From Acidobacteriota bacterium (GTDB lineage Bacteria > Acidobacteriota > Terriglobia > Acidiferrales > UBA7541), in the NCBI GenBank assembly GCA_021324935.1, contig JAJPIE010000043.1:16263-80262 (forward strand): a stretch of 64,000 bases of DNA, given 5' to 3'. Within the stretch, counting starts at the first letter, position 1; each line of letters begins with the position of its first letter. Made by a program: the position numbers and the translations under genes. The notes under the pieces are model-generated. The model was not told the origin of the DNA and made no database searches. It worked only from the letters and a program-made list of their open reading frames with translations. This document shows positions 8,983 to 16,807 of the stretch, in pieces.

Positions 8983-11900
8983 GTGATTCGTCTTCATCGC
9001 TTCACCTTATTGGTCGTATCCCTTTGTGTGTTCGCCGTCAGTTCCTTCGCACAAAACTCCATTGATCCCAAACTCTATGAAGGGATGAAATGGCGCTTGA
9101 TTGGCCCCTTCCGCGGCGGCCGGGCGCTGACGGGCGTGGGCGTCGCTTCGCAGCCGAATACTTATTATTTCGGCGCTGTATCCGGCGGCGTTTGGAAAAC
9201 CACCGATGGCGGCCTGACCTGGGAACCGATTTTCGACAAGGAAAATGTCTCCTCGATTGGTTCCATCGCCGTCGCGGACTCCGACCCGAACGTCATCTAC
9301 GTAGGCACAGGCGAAGCGTGCATCCGCGGCAACATTTCCTATGGCAACGGAGTCTACAAATCCGTCGACGCGGGCAAGACCTGGACCAATATCGGCCTGA
9401 AGGATTCGCGCCACATCGGCGCCGTGATCGTGCATCCCACCAATCCGGATATCGCCTTCGTCGCCGCACTCGGCCATGTTTATGGGCCTAATGAGGAGCG
9501 CGGCATCTTCCGCACCACCGATGGCGGCAAAACGTGGGAGAAAGTGCTTTATATCAATGACCGCACCGGCGGCATCGATGTGGTCTTCGATCCGCGGAAT
9601 CCGCATGTTCTTTTCGCGGCCATGTGGGAAGGCTATCGCACGCCGTGGAGCCTCAACAGCGGCGGCGAAAACAGCGGACTCTACCGTTCGGCCGACGGCG
9701 GCACCACCTGGAAGCGACTCGAGGGCAATGGCCTGCCGGAGGGGCCGCTGGGGCGCATTGGCGTCAGCGTGCCGGGCGGCGATTCCAATATTGTCTACGC
9801 GCTGATCGAAGCGATCAAGGGCGGCTTGTACCGCAGCGAAGACGGCGGCGATCATTGGACCCTGGTGAACGACGATCATCGCTTCCGGCAGCGCGCTTGG
9901 TATTTCACGCACGTTTGGGGCGACACGAAAAATCCCAGCGTCGTATATATCGCAAACACAGGGCTCTTCCGTTCCATCGACGGCGGCAAAACTTTCGATC
10001 GTCTCAACGCGCCTCACGGCGATCACCACGGCCTGTGGATCGATCCCAACAATCCCAACCGCATGATCAACACCAATGACGGCGGCGCCACCATCAGCAT
10101 CGACGGCGGCAAGACCTGGTCCACCCAGATGAACCAGCCCACCGCGCAGTTCTACCACGTCGTGGCCGACAACGATTTTCCCTATCGCATTTACGGCGCG
10201 CAGCAGGACAACTCCACCGTCGGCATCCGCACGCGCAGCGACCGCGGTTTCATCGATCGCCCGGACTGGGACGCGGTGGGCGGCGGCGAAAGCGGTTACA
10301 TCGCCGTGGACCCGCGCGACCCGGACATCATCTACGCTGGCTCGTATTTCGGGCACAGCACGCGCTTCGATCGCCGTACTGGCCAGGCGCAGGACGTGAT
10401 GCAGTGGCCCGACGATCCGGACGGCCATAACGCCAGCGGCTTGAAGTATCGCTACACCTGGACGATGCCGATCATTTTTTCGCCGCACGACCCGAACGTG
10501 ATTTACAACGCCGCGCAGTATGTCTTCCGCTCCACCGACAACGGGCACTCCTGGCAGACCATCAGCCCGGACCTGACGCGCAACGATAAATCGAAGCAGC
10601 AGGATTCCGGCGGGCCAATCACCAAGGATCAGGCCAGCATCGAATTCTACGACCTGATTTTCACGGTGGCCGAATCGCCAAAAGAAAAAGGTGTGATCTG
10701 GGCGGGCACGGACGACGGACTGATTCACGTCACGCGCGACGATGGCAAGAACTGGGCCAACGTCACGCCGAAGTCCATTCCTGAATGGTCGCTGGTGAGC
10801 TTGATCGAGGCTTCGGCGCACGATGCGGGCACGGCGTATGCCGCCGTGGACGCGCGAAAGCTCGACAACTTCAAGCCGTACATTTTCAAGACCACCGATT
10901 TCGGCAAATCCTGGACGCAGATCACCAATGGAATTCCCGACGGCGCTTACGTGCACGCCGTGCGCGAAGATCCCGTGCGCAAAGGCCTGCTCTTTGCCGG
11001 GACGGAGATGGGCATCTACGTTTCGTTTGACGACGGCGCGCGCTGGCAGTCGCTGCAACTCAATTTGCCCAACACGCCGGTGCACGACATGGCGATTCAC
11101 AACGGCGACCTGGCCATTGCCACGCACGGCCGGGCATTCTGGATTTTGGACAACATCGCCCCGCTGCGGCAGGCCGACCCGTCCCTGGCGGGCGCAGAAG
11201 CGCATCTCTTCAAGCCTTTAACGGCCACGCGCTCGCGCCTGGGGCACACCAAACGGCGCCGCAACGCCATCGGCGAAAACCCCCCGGACGGCGCGATTCT
11301 CTACTACTACTTGAAGGAAGAGCCGAAAGAGCCGATCAAGCTGGAGATTCTGGACTCCGCTGGAAAAGTGATTCGCTCCTACACCAGCGAAGAAAAGAAA
11401 AAGCCGGAGGCAGACGGAGAAGGCGAATGGGAAAAGGACGAACCGGCGGAAAATATTCCGGCCAAGGCGGGCATCAACACGTTTGCCTGGGACCTGCGTT
11501 ACCAGGACCCAGTGAAAATTCCCAAGGCCGTGTATGACGAGGGCGAACCCACCGCGCCGCTGGTGATGCCGGGCAAGTACGAGGTGCGCCTGACGGCGGG
11601 CGACAAATCGCAGACCGAACCGATCGAAGTCGCGATGGATCCGCGCGTGAAAACCAGCACCGCGGATTTGCAAAAGCAGTTCGATCTGATGCTCAAGCTG
11701 CGCGACCGTCAGGACGAAATGAACAAGGCCATTTTGTCGATCCGTGACCTGCGCGGCCAATTGCTGGCGCTGGAAAAGCGCATTGGCAACGGCGCGTCGA
11801 ACAAGAACCTCGTCGATCAGTCCGCGGCCCTGCGCAAAAAGATTTCAGACATCGAACATGAATTGATCAATCCGGAAGCCACTGCCAGCGAAGACGAACT

Positions 11901-12120
11901 CAACTACCCGACGAAGCTCAACAGCAAGCTGGGCTCGCTGAACCAGGCGGTCGACAGCGCGGATGCGGCGCCCACGGAAGGCGAAATCGGCGTGTTCGCC
12001 GAATTGGACAAGCAACTCGACGCGCAACTGGCACGGTGGAAAGCAGTGACCGGCACGGACGTGCCGGCGCTAAACTCCGCGCTGCGCAACGCCAACATCT
12101 CGACGATCATATTGAAGTAG
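8983..12120 (+). CDS. Secreted VPS10/sortilin-type Asp-box (BNR) repeat protein
   Basis: I start this gene at GTG 8983, preceded by TTGGGGGA, which gives a proper signal peptide (IRLHRFTLLVVSLCVFAVSSFAQ) and 1045 residues. A long run of Asp-box repeats follows: TTDGGLTWE, SVDAGKTWT, TTDGGKTWE, SADGGTTWK, SEDGGDHW, SIDGGKTF, SIDGGKTW, STDNGHSW, TRDDGKNW, TTDFGKSW and SFDDGARW, i.e. about 11 blades of one or two beta-propellers. After about residue 710 comes a beta-sandwich-like region (KLEILDSAGKVIRSY) and a C-terminal helical segment. Acidobacteria have many such exported proteins; function is unknown, possibly glycan or peptide binding. It is monocistronic, with a repeat element directly after the stop. 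Confidence 0.88.
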   Translation: MIRLHRFTLLVVSLCVFAVSSFAQNSIDPKLYEGMKWRLIGPFRGGRALTGVGVASQPNTYYFGAVSGGVWKTTDGGLTWEPIFDKENVSSIGSIAVADSDPNVIYVGTGEACIRGNISYGNGVYKSVDAGKTWTNIGLKDSRHIGAVIVHPTNPDIAFVAALGHVYGPNEERGIFRTTDGGKTWEKVLYINDRTGGIDVVFDPRNPHVLFAAMWEGYRTPWSLNSGGENSGLYRSADGGTTWKRLEGNGLPEGPLGRIGVSVPGGDSNIVYALIEAIKGGLYRSEDGGDHWTLVNDDHRFRQRAWYFTHVWGDTKNPSVVYIANTGLFRSIDGGKTFDRLNAPHGDHHGLWIDPNNPNRMINTNDGGATISIDGGKTWSTQMNQPTAQFYHVVADNDFPYRIYGAQQDNSTVGIRTRSDRGFIDRPDWDAVGGGESGYIAVDPRDPDIIYAGSYFGHSTRFDRRTGQAQDVMQWPDDPDGHNASGLKYRYTWTMPIIFSPHDPNVIYNAAQYVFRSTDNGHSWQTISPDLTRNDKSKQQDSGGPITKDQASIEFYDLIFTVAESPKEKGVIWAGTDDGLIHVTRDDGKNWANVTPKSIPEWSLVSLIEASAHDAGTAYAAVDARKLDNFKPYIFKTTDFGKSWTQITNGIPDGAYVHAVREDPVRKGLLFAGTEMGIYVSFDDGARWQSLQLNLPNTPVHDMAIHNGDLAIATHGRAFWILDNIAPLRQADPSLAGAEAHLFKPLTATRSRLGHTKRRRNAIGENPPDGAILYYYLKEEPKEPIKLEILDSAGKVIRSYTSEEKKKPEADGEGEWEKDEPAENIPAKAGINTFAWDLRYQDPVKIPKAVYDEGEPTAPLVMPGKYEVRLTAGDKSQTEPIEVAMDPRVKTSTADLQKQFDLMLKLRDRQDEMNKAILSIRDLRGQLLALEKRIGNGASNKNLVDQSAALRKKISDIEHELINPEATASEDELNYPTKLNSKLGSLNQAVDSADAAPTEGEIGVFAELDKQLDAQLARWKAVTGTDVPALNSALRNANISTIILK

Positions 12121-12125
12121 GTTTG

Positions 12126-12204
12126 TGTAGCGGCCGACCTTTGGGTCGGCAACTGTGCACGAATCGTGCTGAAATAGCGACCGCCTCAGAAGGCGGCCGC
12201 TACA
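12126..12204. repeat. REP/MITE-like palindromic element
   Basis: The ends are an 11-base perfect inverted repeat, TGTAGCGGCCG (12126-12136) and CGGCCGCTACA (12194-12204). Inside are two small hairpins, GCCGACC/GGTCGGC and CCGCCT/AGGCGG. It fills most of the 127 bases between two convergent genes. A degenerate copy of the left half lies at 56920-56950, so it is a dispersed family. Confidence 0.65.
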
Positions 12205-12247
12205 AGTGGTACAGCCACGCTTGCCCGGACAGCGTTATTCAAGCCAC

Positions 12248-13012
12248 TCACCGTTTCCCGATCAGCGGCGCCCAGTGGCTCAGGTGGTTGAGCGATTCCG
12301 TGTGCGTCGGATCCAGATGCAGCGGAGTCACGGAAGCCTCCCCGGCGAAAATGGCGGCGTAATCGGATTCCACGTCGAGTTCCATACCGTTGTCTATTCG
12401 CTGCTCGCTGAGCCAGTAGTAAGGACGCCCCTTGGGGTCTTCGCCTTCACGCAAAACGGTGCGGGTGATTTTCTTTGATTGACGGGTGAACTTCACCGTC
12501 CCGTTCCAGTTTTCCGGCACGTTTACGTTCAGCAGCACCTGTTCGGGCAGGCCTTCTTTCAAGATCATCTCAGCGGTTTTCCGCGCAATTTTTGCCGAAG
12601 CGCCAAAATCGCACGCAATCCGCTTGGAGCACAACGACATCGCCAATCCCGGCACATGGTGGATCACCGCCTCCCGCGCCGCGCCGACGGTTCCGCTGTA
12701 ATAGACGTTTTCGCCCAGATTCGCGCCGTGGTTGATCCCGGAAATCACCAGGTCCGGCGGCTCCGGCAACAGCTTGTGCAGCGCCACAATCACGCAATCC
12801 GCCGGCGTCCCATCGATCGCCCATTCGTCGGCGCCAGTGGTATGGCAGACGATCGGCTGGCGCAGCGTCAGGCTCTGCGCCGCCCCGCTGCGCTCCCAGC
12901 TCGGAGCCACAATGCTAACCTCGGCGATCTCGCGCAACTCGCCAGCGAGCGCCTTCAGCCCCGCTGCCTGGTACCCATCATCGTTGGTCAACAACACCCG
13001 CGCCTTTTTCAC
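12248..13012 (-). CDS. surE: 5'/3'-nucleotidase SurE
   Basis: SurE removes phosphate from nucleoside monophosphates using a divalent metal. The conserved N-terminus KKARVLLTNDDGY carries the metal-binding NDD. IVAPSWERSGAAQSLT and the ISGINHGANLGENVYYSGTVGAA block complete the active site. I start at GTG 13012 (254 residues, the usual SurE length) with GGGAG nine bases upstream. A longer version from 13132 adds residues with no family match and would overlap the toxin gene. It sits directly downstream of the toxin-antitoxin pair on the same strand, 64 bases away. Confidence 0.94.
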   Translation of the reverse strand: MKKARVLLTNDDGYQAAGLKALAGELREIAEVSIVAPSWERSGAAQSLTLRQPIVCHTTGADEWAIDGTPADCVIVALHKLLPEPPDLVISGINHGANLGENVYYSGTVGAAREAVIHHVPGLAMSLCSKRIACDFGASAKIARKTAEMILKEGLPEQVLLNVNVPENWNGTVKFTRQSKKITRTVLREGEDPKGRPYYWLSEQRIDNGMELDVESDYAAIFAGEASVTPLHLDPTHTESLNHLSHWAPLIGKR

Positions 13013-13076
13013 GTCGGCAAACTCCCAATTTTCTATTGTAATCGGAAGTGTGCAGAAACCGGCCGCCTTCTTGGAT

Positions 13077-13502
13077 TCAAGAATCCCACGGATTGAACGC
13101 CGGGACTCCGCTCGCCGCCACGTCTTTCGCATTGCGGGTTACAAAGGTGAGGTTGTGTTGCATCGCCGTTGCGGCCAGCAGGCTGTCAATGATCGGCAGG
13201 GGGTGCCCGGACAGGAGCGCCTTTGCTGCAACTCTTCCCCAACGGTCGGCCACATCCTGATCCACGGTTAGTATCCTCCCTGCGAATCTCAGTGCCAAGT
13301 CATGATTTAGCCAGGATTCCAAAATTGCGCGCCGCGCGGGTTGCGGGAGAGAATCGATTCCCTTGCGCATTTCTCCGAGAGTCACTACGCTCAAATACAA
13401 CAAATCATTTTCGCATTTATCGAGCCAAGCCAGGACTTTGTCGTCTGGCTGGGACTTGATGGTTTCCGAGACGACACTCGTATCCAACAGAAAACCACTC
13501 AC
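13077..13502 (-). CDS. VapC-type PIN-domain toxin
   Basis: The 141-residue PIN-domain protein has the acidic catalytic residues of VapC ribonucleases: Asp7 (LLDTSVVSE), Glu44 (LGEMRKGI), Asp106 (PIIDSLLAATA) and the late VTRNAKDV segment. VapC toxins cleave tRNA or rRNA when freed from their antitoxin. The gene overlaps the antitoxin stop by 4 bases (ATGA), giving tight coupling. Target RNA is unknown. Confidence 0.92.
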   Translation of the reverse strand: MSGFLLDTSVVSETIKSQPDDKVLAWLDKCENDLLYLSVVTLGEMRKGIDSLPQPARRAILESWLNHDLALRFAGRILTVDQDVADRWGRVAAKALLSGHPLPIIDSLLAATAMQHNLTFVTRNAKDVAASGVPAFNPWDS

Positions 13503-13804
13503 AACTCGATGTCCCGGCCGTAGTCCGGCTCACGCTCCAGGTTGATGCCGGAGCCCACCAACGGCGATTCGCGCATGAACTGAACGAAGCTACGCGGCTG
13601 CTTCGCTCGGGCCGTGAGAATTTCATACTCCTCGGCAGGGAGCATCACCACGGCTTCCTTGTCTTGTTTGGTGATCCATTGAGGACCCTCGGTGCGCGCT
13701 TTGCGGAACACCTCGCTGAATCGGGCCTTGGCTGTCTGCAACTGCCAGCGCTTTTGCGGGATAACCGTGCGTCTTCTGCGAGAAGCGGAAGTGCGATTTG
13801 GCAT
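13499..13804 (-). CDS. Phd/YefM-family antitoxin
   Basis: The 101-residue protein contains the Phd/YefM DNA-binding module WQLQTAKARFSEVFRKARTEGPQWITKQDKEAVVMLPAEEYE, split here only by length (core motif TAKARFSEVFRKA). The C-terminal tail (MRESPLVGSGINLEREPDYGRD) would wrap the toxin. A basic N-terminal extension (RTSASRRRRTVIPQKR) is longer than usual. It is the first gene of a two-gene operon with the PIN toxin. A strong promoter and repeated TCTGACT sites lie just upstream, consistent with autoregulation. Confidence 0.9.
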   Translation of the reverse strand: MPNRTSASRRRRTVIPQKRWQLQTAKARFSEVFRKARTEGPQWITKQDKEAVVMLPAEEYEILTARAKQPRSFVQFMRESPLVGSGINLEREPDYGRDIEL

Positions 13805-13813
13805 CTCAATTAT

Positions 13814-13865
13814 TCTGACTAGTCTGACTGGGCTGTACTATAGCAAGTTTGCTTCCACCGGGCAA
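13814..13865 (-). promoter_or_regulatory. Promoter and likely autoregulatory operator of the toxin-antitoxin operon
   Basis: Reading the minus strand, TTGCCC (13865-13860) and TATAGT (13842-13837) are spaced by 17 bases and the -10 has an extended TG. Between the -10 and the antitoxin ATG, TCTGACT occurs twice (13814-13820 and 13823-13829), creating the palindrome GACTAGTC at the junction. Phd-type antitoxins usually bind such repeats. Confidence 0.7.
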
Positions 13866-13879
13866 GCTCGATTGAATCT

Positions 13880-14363
13880 TCACCGCTCGCCCTCCAAACT
13901 CTCGACCCATTCGTCCTGTTCGGGCGTGTCGGGGACGCGGCATCCCCGAGCTACCTCAGTGATATTCCATGCTTCCTCCGCCTGAACGCCCTGCAGAATC
14001 AGCAGAAACGCGGCTACCAGTGAGGATGCTCCGATTCCCGCCCGACAATCGATCGCCGTTGGCAATCCAGCGTGGAGGTCGAGGAGGAGCGACCTTACAA
14101 CCGGCCAAATTTCGAAGGATCTGTCGGCACGGAGCGGTCCACGAGCGGGTAGTTATGGAATTTCACGCCGCGGGCGACACATGCCCCACTGCTTCCTCCG
14201 CCAAGTTCAATTCCTCCATTTCGCCAGGCGTCAGGAGTGAGGCCACGACTCCGACACCTTCCTGCTTAAGTAAAGAAATATTGTTCGAAAGCCAGTCTCC
14301 ACCTCGAGGCCGAGGCATGATGGACAGCCGAATCGTCTCGTTCTTTACCCAGTGGAGAGTCAC
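13880..14363 (-). pseudogene. Decayed dual-specificity/tyrosine protein phosphatase
   Basis: Three reading-frame pieces in order make one phosphatase-like protein. Piece one (ATG at 14363) reads SIMPRPRGGDWLSNN and LLTPGEMEELNLAEEA. After a frameshift near 14180, ACVARGVKFHNYPLVDRSVP follows. After another shift near 14093 comes LLDLHAGLPTAIDCRAGIG, then SSLVAAFLLILQGV and ending ARGCRVPDTPEQDEW. The P-loop should be HCRAGIGRS; here it is DCRAGIGAS, so the histidine and catalytic arginine are both changed. Frameshifts plus active-site loss argue for a dead gene rather than sequencing error. It lies between the toxin-antitoxin operon and tRNA-Pro. Confidence 0.75.
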
Positions 14364-14462
14364 GCTTGCAACCTCCGAACATGCAATCGCGCAACTTCCT
14401 CAGATCGAAATCTGGGGGGAACGAAGTACGAGGGATACAAACGAGGCAACGAGGTGGAGTTA

Positions 14463-14539
14463 TGGTCGGGACGGCGAGATTTGAACTCGCGACCTCACGC
14501 ACCCCAAGCGTGCGCGCTACCAGGCTGCGCTACGTCCCG
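14463..14539 (-). tRNA. tRNA-Pro (anticodon GGG)
   Basis: The minus strand folds into a full 77-base cloverleaf: acceptor CGGGACG/CGTCCCG, D-stem GCGC/GCGC, anticodon stem CACGC/GCGTG with loop TTGGGGT, and T-stem GCGAG/CTCGC with TTCAAAT. The CCA end is encoded (14465-14463). The anticodon is GGG at 14505-14503, reading CCC/CCU proline codons. It lies 48 bases downstream of the MerR gene. Confidence 0.95.
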
Positions 14540-14587
14540 ACCGCCGCGGCCCGCAAATAAGGCCGCAAACCTGTTAAATCCACGGTA

Positions 14588-15007
14588 TCACTTGCCTTCG
14601 AGCAGCGTCAAGAAACTGCGCAGCGCGTCGCGCAGGTCCAGCAGCATCTTGCGGTTCAATTGGACGGCCTCGCCGTCGCCTTCTGCCACGGTCGCGGCTG
14701 AGGAGAGCCCTTCCACGGCCGCTTCCAGGCCGACTCCATTTTGCAGGTCGCGCAAATGCCGCCGCACGCCGGCCAGGGTCATGCCTTCGTCGTGAAGCAG
14801 CCGCTTGATCTTCAGCACCAGGTCCACCTCCTGCTGGCGATACAGGCGGTATCCGGCAGGGCTCTTCAGAGGCACCAGCGCGGGAAGACTTTCTTCCCAA
14901 TAGCGCAAAACGAACGGAGGCACGCCCGTCAGGCGGCTGACTTCACCGATGCGGTAGTATTTCTCCTCCTGGTCGTCGGTTATCGGAGCTGTGGCGGTGC
15001 TGCTCAT
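14588..15007 (-). CDS. MerR-family transcriptional regulator
   Basis: A 139-residue protein with an N-terminal winged helix (KYYRIGEVSRLTGVPPFVLRY, then GYRLYRQQEVDLVLKIKRLL) and a short helical dimerisation tail. It has no cysteine-rich or drug-binding effector domain, so it belongs to the small HspR/CarA-like group rather than to metal sensors. The ATG at 15007 is preferred; an in-frame GTG lies six codons upstream. It follows der on the same strand with an 83-base gap and precedes tRNA-Pro; the target is unknown. Confidence 0.88.
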   Translation of the reverse strand: MSSTATAPITDDQEEKYYRIGEVSRLTGVPPFVLRYWEESLPALVPLKSPAGYRLYRQQEVDLVLKIKRLLHDEGMTLAGVRRHLRDLQNGVGLEAAVEGLSSAATVAEGDGEAVQLNRKMLLDLRDALRSFLTLLEGK

Positions 15008-15090
15008 TTTGGAGTGGGGCCCCACCCGGCCGGGCCGCTTTCACGGTGCGAGTTTAGCAGAACGAGTTTCCGCCAGCCACAGTACCCGCC

Positions 15091-16533
15091 TCAGGTTTGA
15101 TCGCCGGCCGCGGGCCGTTCGCCGCGCTTGCGCAGGCGCTGGATGAAGCGCACCGGGGTGCCGGTGAAGTCCCACTTGTCGCGCACCTGATTTTCCAGAA
15201 AACGCTCGAAACTGAAGTGCAGCGGCTTCTTCTGATTGGTGAAAAGGAGAAACACCGGCGGCGCCACTTTCGCTTGCGTCATGTAGTAGATGCGCACGGG
15301 CCGCGCCTTCGGCGTGGACGCGCGGCCAAGGTCCACCTCTTCCTTCAGCCAGCGGTTCAGCTCGCCCGTTGGAATCTTGCGCTTGCGCGCTTCGGCCACC
15401 TGATCGATTAGGGCGTAAAGCTTTTCGGAGCGCTCGCCGGTTTTTGCCGAAAGAAACAGGATGGGCGCGTAGCTCAGGAACTTGAATTTTTCCTTCACCA
15501 TCTTTTCGTATTCAAGGAGCAGTTTGCCCTTGTCGATTGCTTGAGCGGCCCCTTGCGCGGCGCGTTTTTCCTTGCCCTTGGCCGTGCGAGCAGACGCGTC
15601 GGCGGCGCGTTGCGCTGCTTCCACGGCGAGGTCCCACTTGTTCACGACGATAATCACGGAGCGCCCGGACTCCTCGGCATAGCTCGCAATCGTGGCGTCG
15701 CCCTGGGTTACGCCCTGCTCGCCGTCGATCACCAGCAGCGCCACGTCCGCGCGCTCCAGGCCCCGGCGCGCCATTACGACGCTGAGCTTTTCCGCCACCA
15801 GCTTCGTTTTTCCCTTGCGACGGATGCCCGCCGTGTCCACAAAGCGATAGACGCGCCCGTGTTGCGTCACGTCCGTGTCCACATTGTCCATGGTGGTGCC
15901 GGGAATGGGCGAAACGATGGAGCGCTCTTCTCCGGCCAGGCGGTTCAGCAACGTGGATTTGCCCACGTTGGGCCGCCCGATGATGGCGATCTCAATCTCC
16001 TTCTTTTTGAGAGCCTGTTCTTCGATCGCCTGTCCTTTCACCTGTCCCAGTGCGGCATCGAGCAGATCATCCACGCCGGTGCCGTGCTCCGCGGCGATGG
16101 GAAACAGCGGCACACCGAGGCGATAAAATACGCCAGCATTCGATTCCTGGGCCGGCGAGTCGACTTTGTTCACCGCAACGACGAAGGGTTTTCCGGTGTT
16201 TCGCAGCAGCCGAGCCAACTCCTCATCCAGCGGCGTCAAGCCGGCTTGCCTGTCCACCACCAAAATCAGCAGCGAGGCGTTCTGAATCGCCACATTGGCC
16301 TGGCGGAAGATTTCCGTGGGAATCAGTTCCTTGTCGTGCGGGACGATGCCGCCGGTGTCCACCACTTCCAAGACGCGGCCGTTCCACTCGGTTTTGCCGT
16401 ACATGCGGTCGCGCGTGATGCCGGGCTCGTCGGTGACGATGGCGCGGCGCGTGCCCGTCAGGCGATTGAAGAGCGTGGACTTGCCGACGTTCGGCCGGCC
16501 GACGATCACCAGGGATGGAAGTTTTGCCGCCAT
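15091..16533 (-). CDS. der: Ribosome-assembly GTPase Der (EngA)
   Basis: The 480-residue protein has two tandem GTPase domains, each with GRPNVGKST (residues near 10 and 190). Switch and NKxD motifs follow: DTGG and NKVD in the first, DTAG and NKWD in the second. The C-terminal KH-like domain ends in TGTPVRFIQRLRKRGERP. Der is an essential factor in 50S subunit maturation. The ATG at 16533 has AAGGA seven bases upstream; an earlier in-frame start adds 29 unconserved residues. An insert rich in Lys/Ala (ASARTAKGKEKRAAQGAA) lies in the second G domain. Confidence 0.97.
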   Translation of the reverse strand: MAAKLPSLVIVGRPNVGKSTLFNRLTGTRRAIVTDEPGITRDRMYGKTEWNGRVLEVVDTGGIVPHDKELIPTEIFRQANVAIQNASLLILVVDRQAGLTPLDEELARLLRNTGKPFVVAVNKVDSPAQESNAGVFYRLGVPLFPIAAEHGTGVDDLLDAALGQVKGQAIEEQALKKKEIEIAIIGRPNVGKSTLLNRLAGEERSIVSPIPGTTMDNVDTDVTQHGRVYRFVDTAGIRRKGKTKLVAEKLSVVMARRGLERADVALLVIDGEQGVTQGDATIASYAEESGRSVIIVVNKWDLAVEAAQRAADASARTAKGKEKRAAQGAAQAIDKGKLLLEYEKMVKEKFKFLSYAPILFLSAKTGERSEKLYALIDQVAEARKRKIPTGELNRWLKEEVDLGRASTPKARPVRIYYMTQAKVAPPVFLLFTNQKKPLHFSFERFLENQVRDKWDFTGTPVRFIQRLRKRGERPAAGDQT

Positions 16534-16807
16534 TTGATTCCTTGCACCCACGGCGCAATGCGCAGACGAAACCTCAATCTTCCAATCTACCGCATCCCTT
16601 GGCCAACTGGCGAGCGGCAAGCTTGCGGGCCCGCCATTCTACCCATGGTTTGGATGGAAACTTTCGCTTGCGAAATCCTTGCTTCTCCCGCCCGCTCTGA
16701 GTATGTTCTTTAGCAAATAGCCAAGGTGCCCCAGGACTCTTCGTCGGGGGAGTGTCCGCTGTGCTCTCGGGGTTTCGAGAAAACTGAACTGATCGAAGGA
16801 GTAGCTG

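Noticed and set aside
9007..11205. A 732-codon open frame on the minus strand opposite the VPS10-type gene
   Set aside because: It mirrors the codon bias of the real plus-strand gene, has no family motif and lies wholly within a clear Asp-box coding region.
12248..13132. Longer SurE reading from 13132
   Set aside because: It adds 40 residues with no SurE similarity and overlaps the toxin stop; GTG 13012 has the conserved N-terminus and a Shine-Dalgarno.
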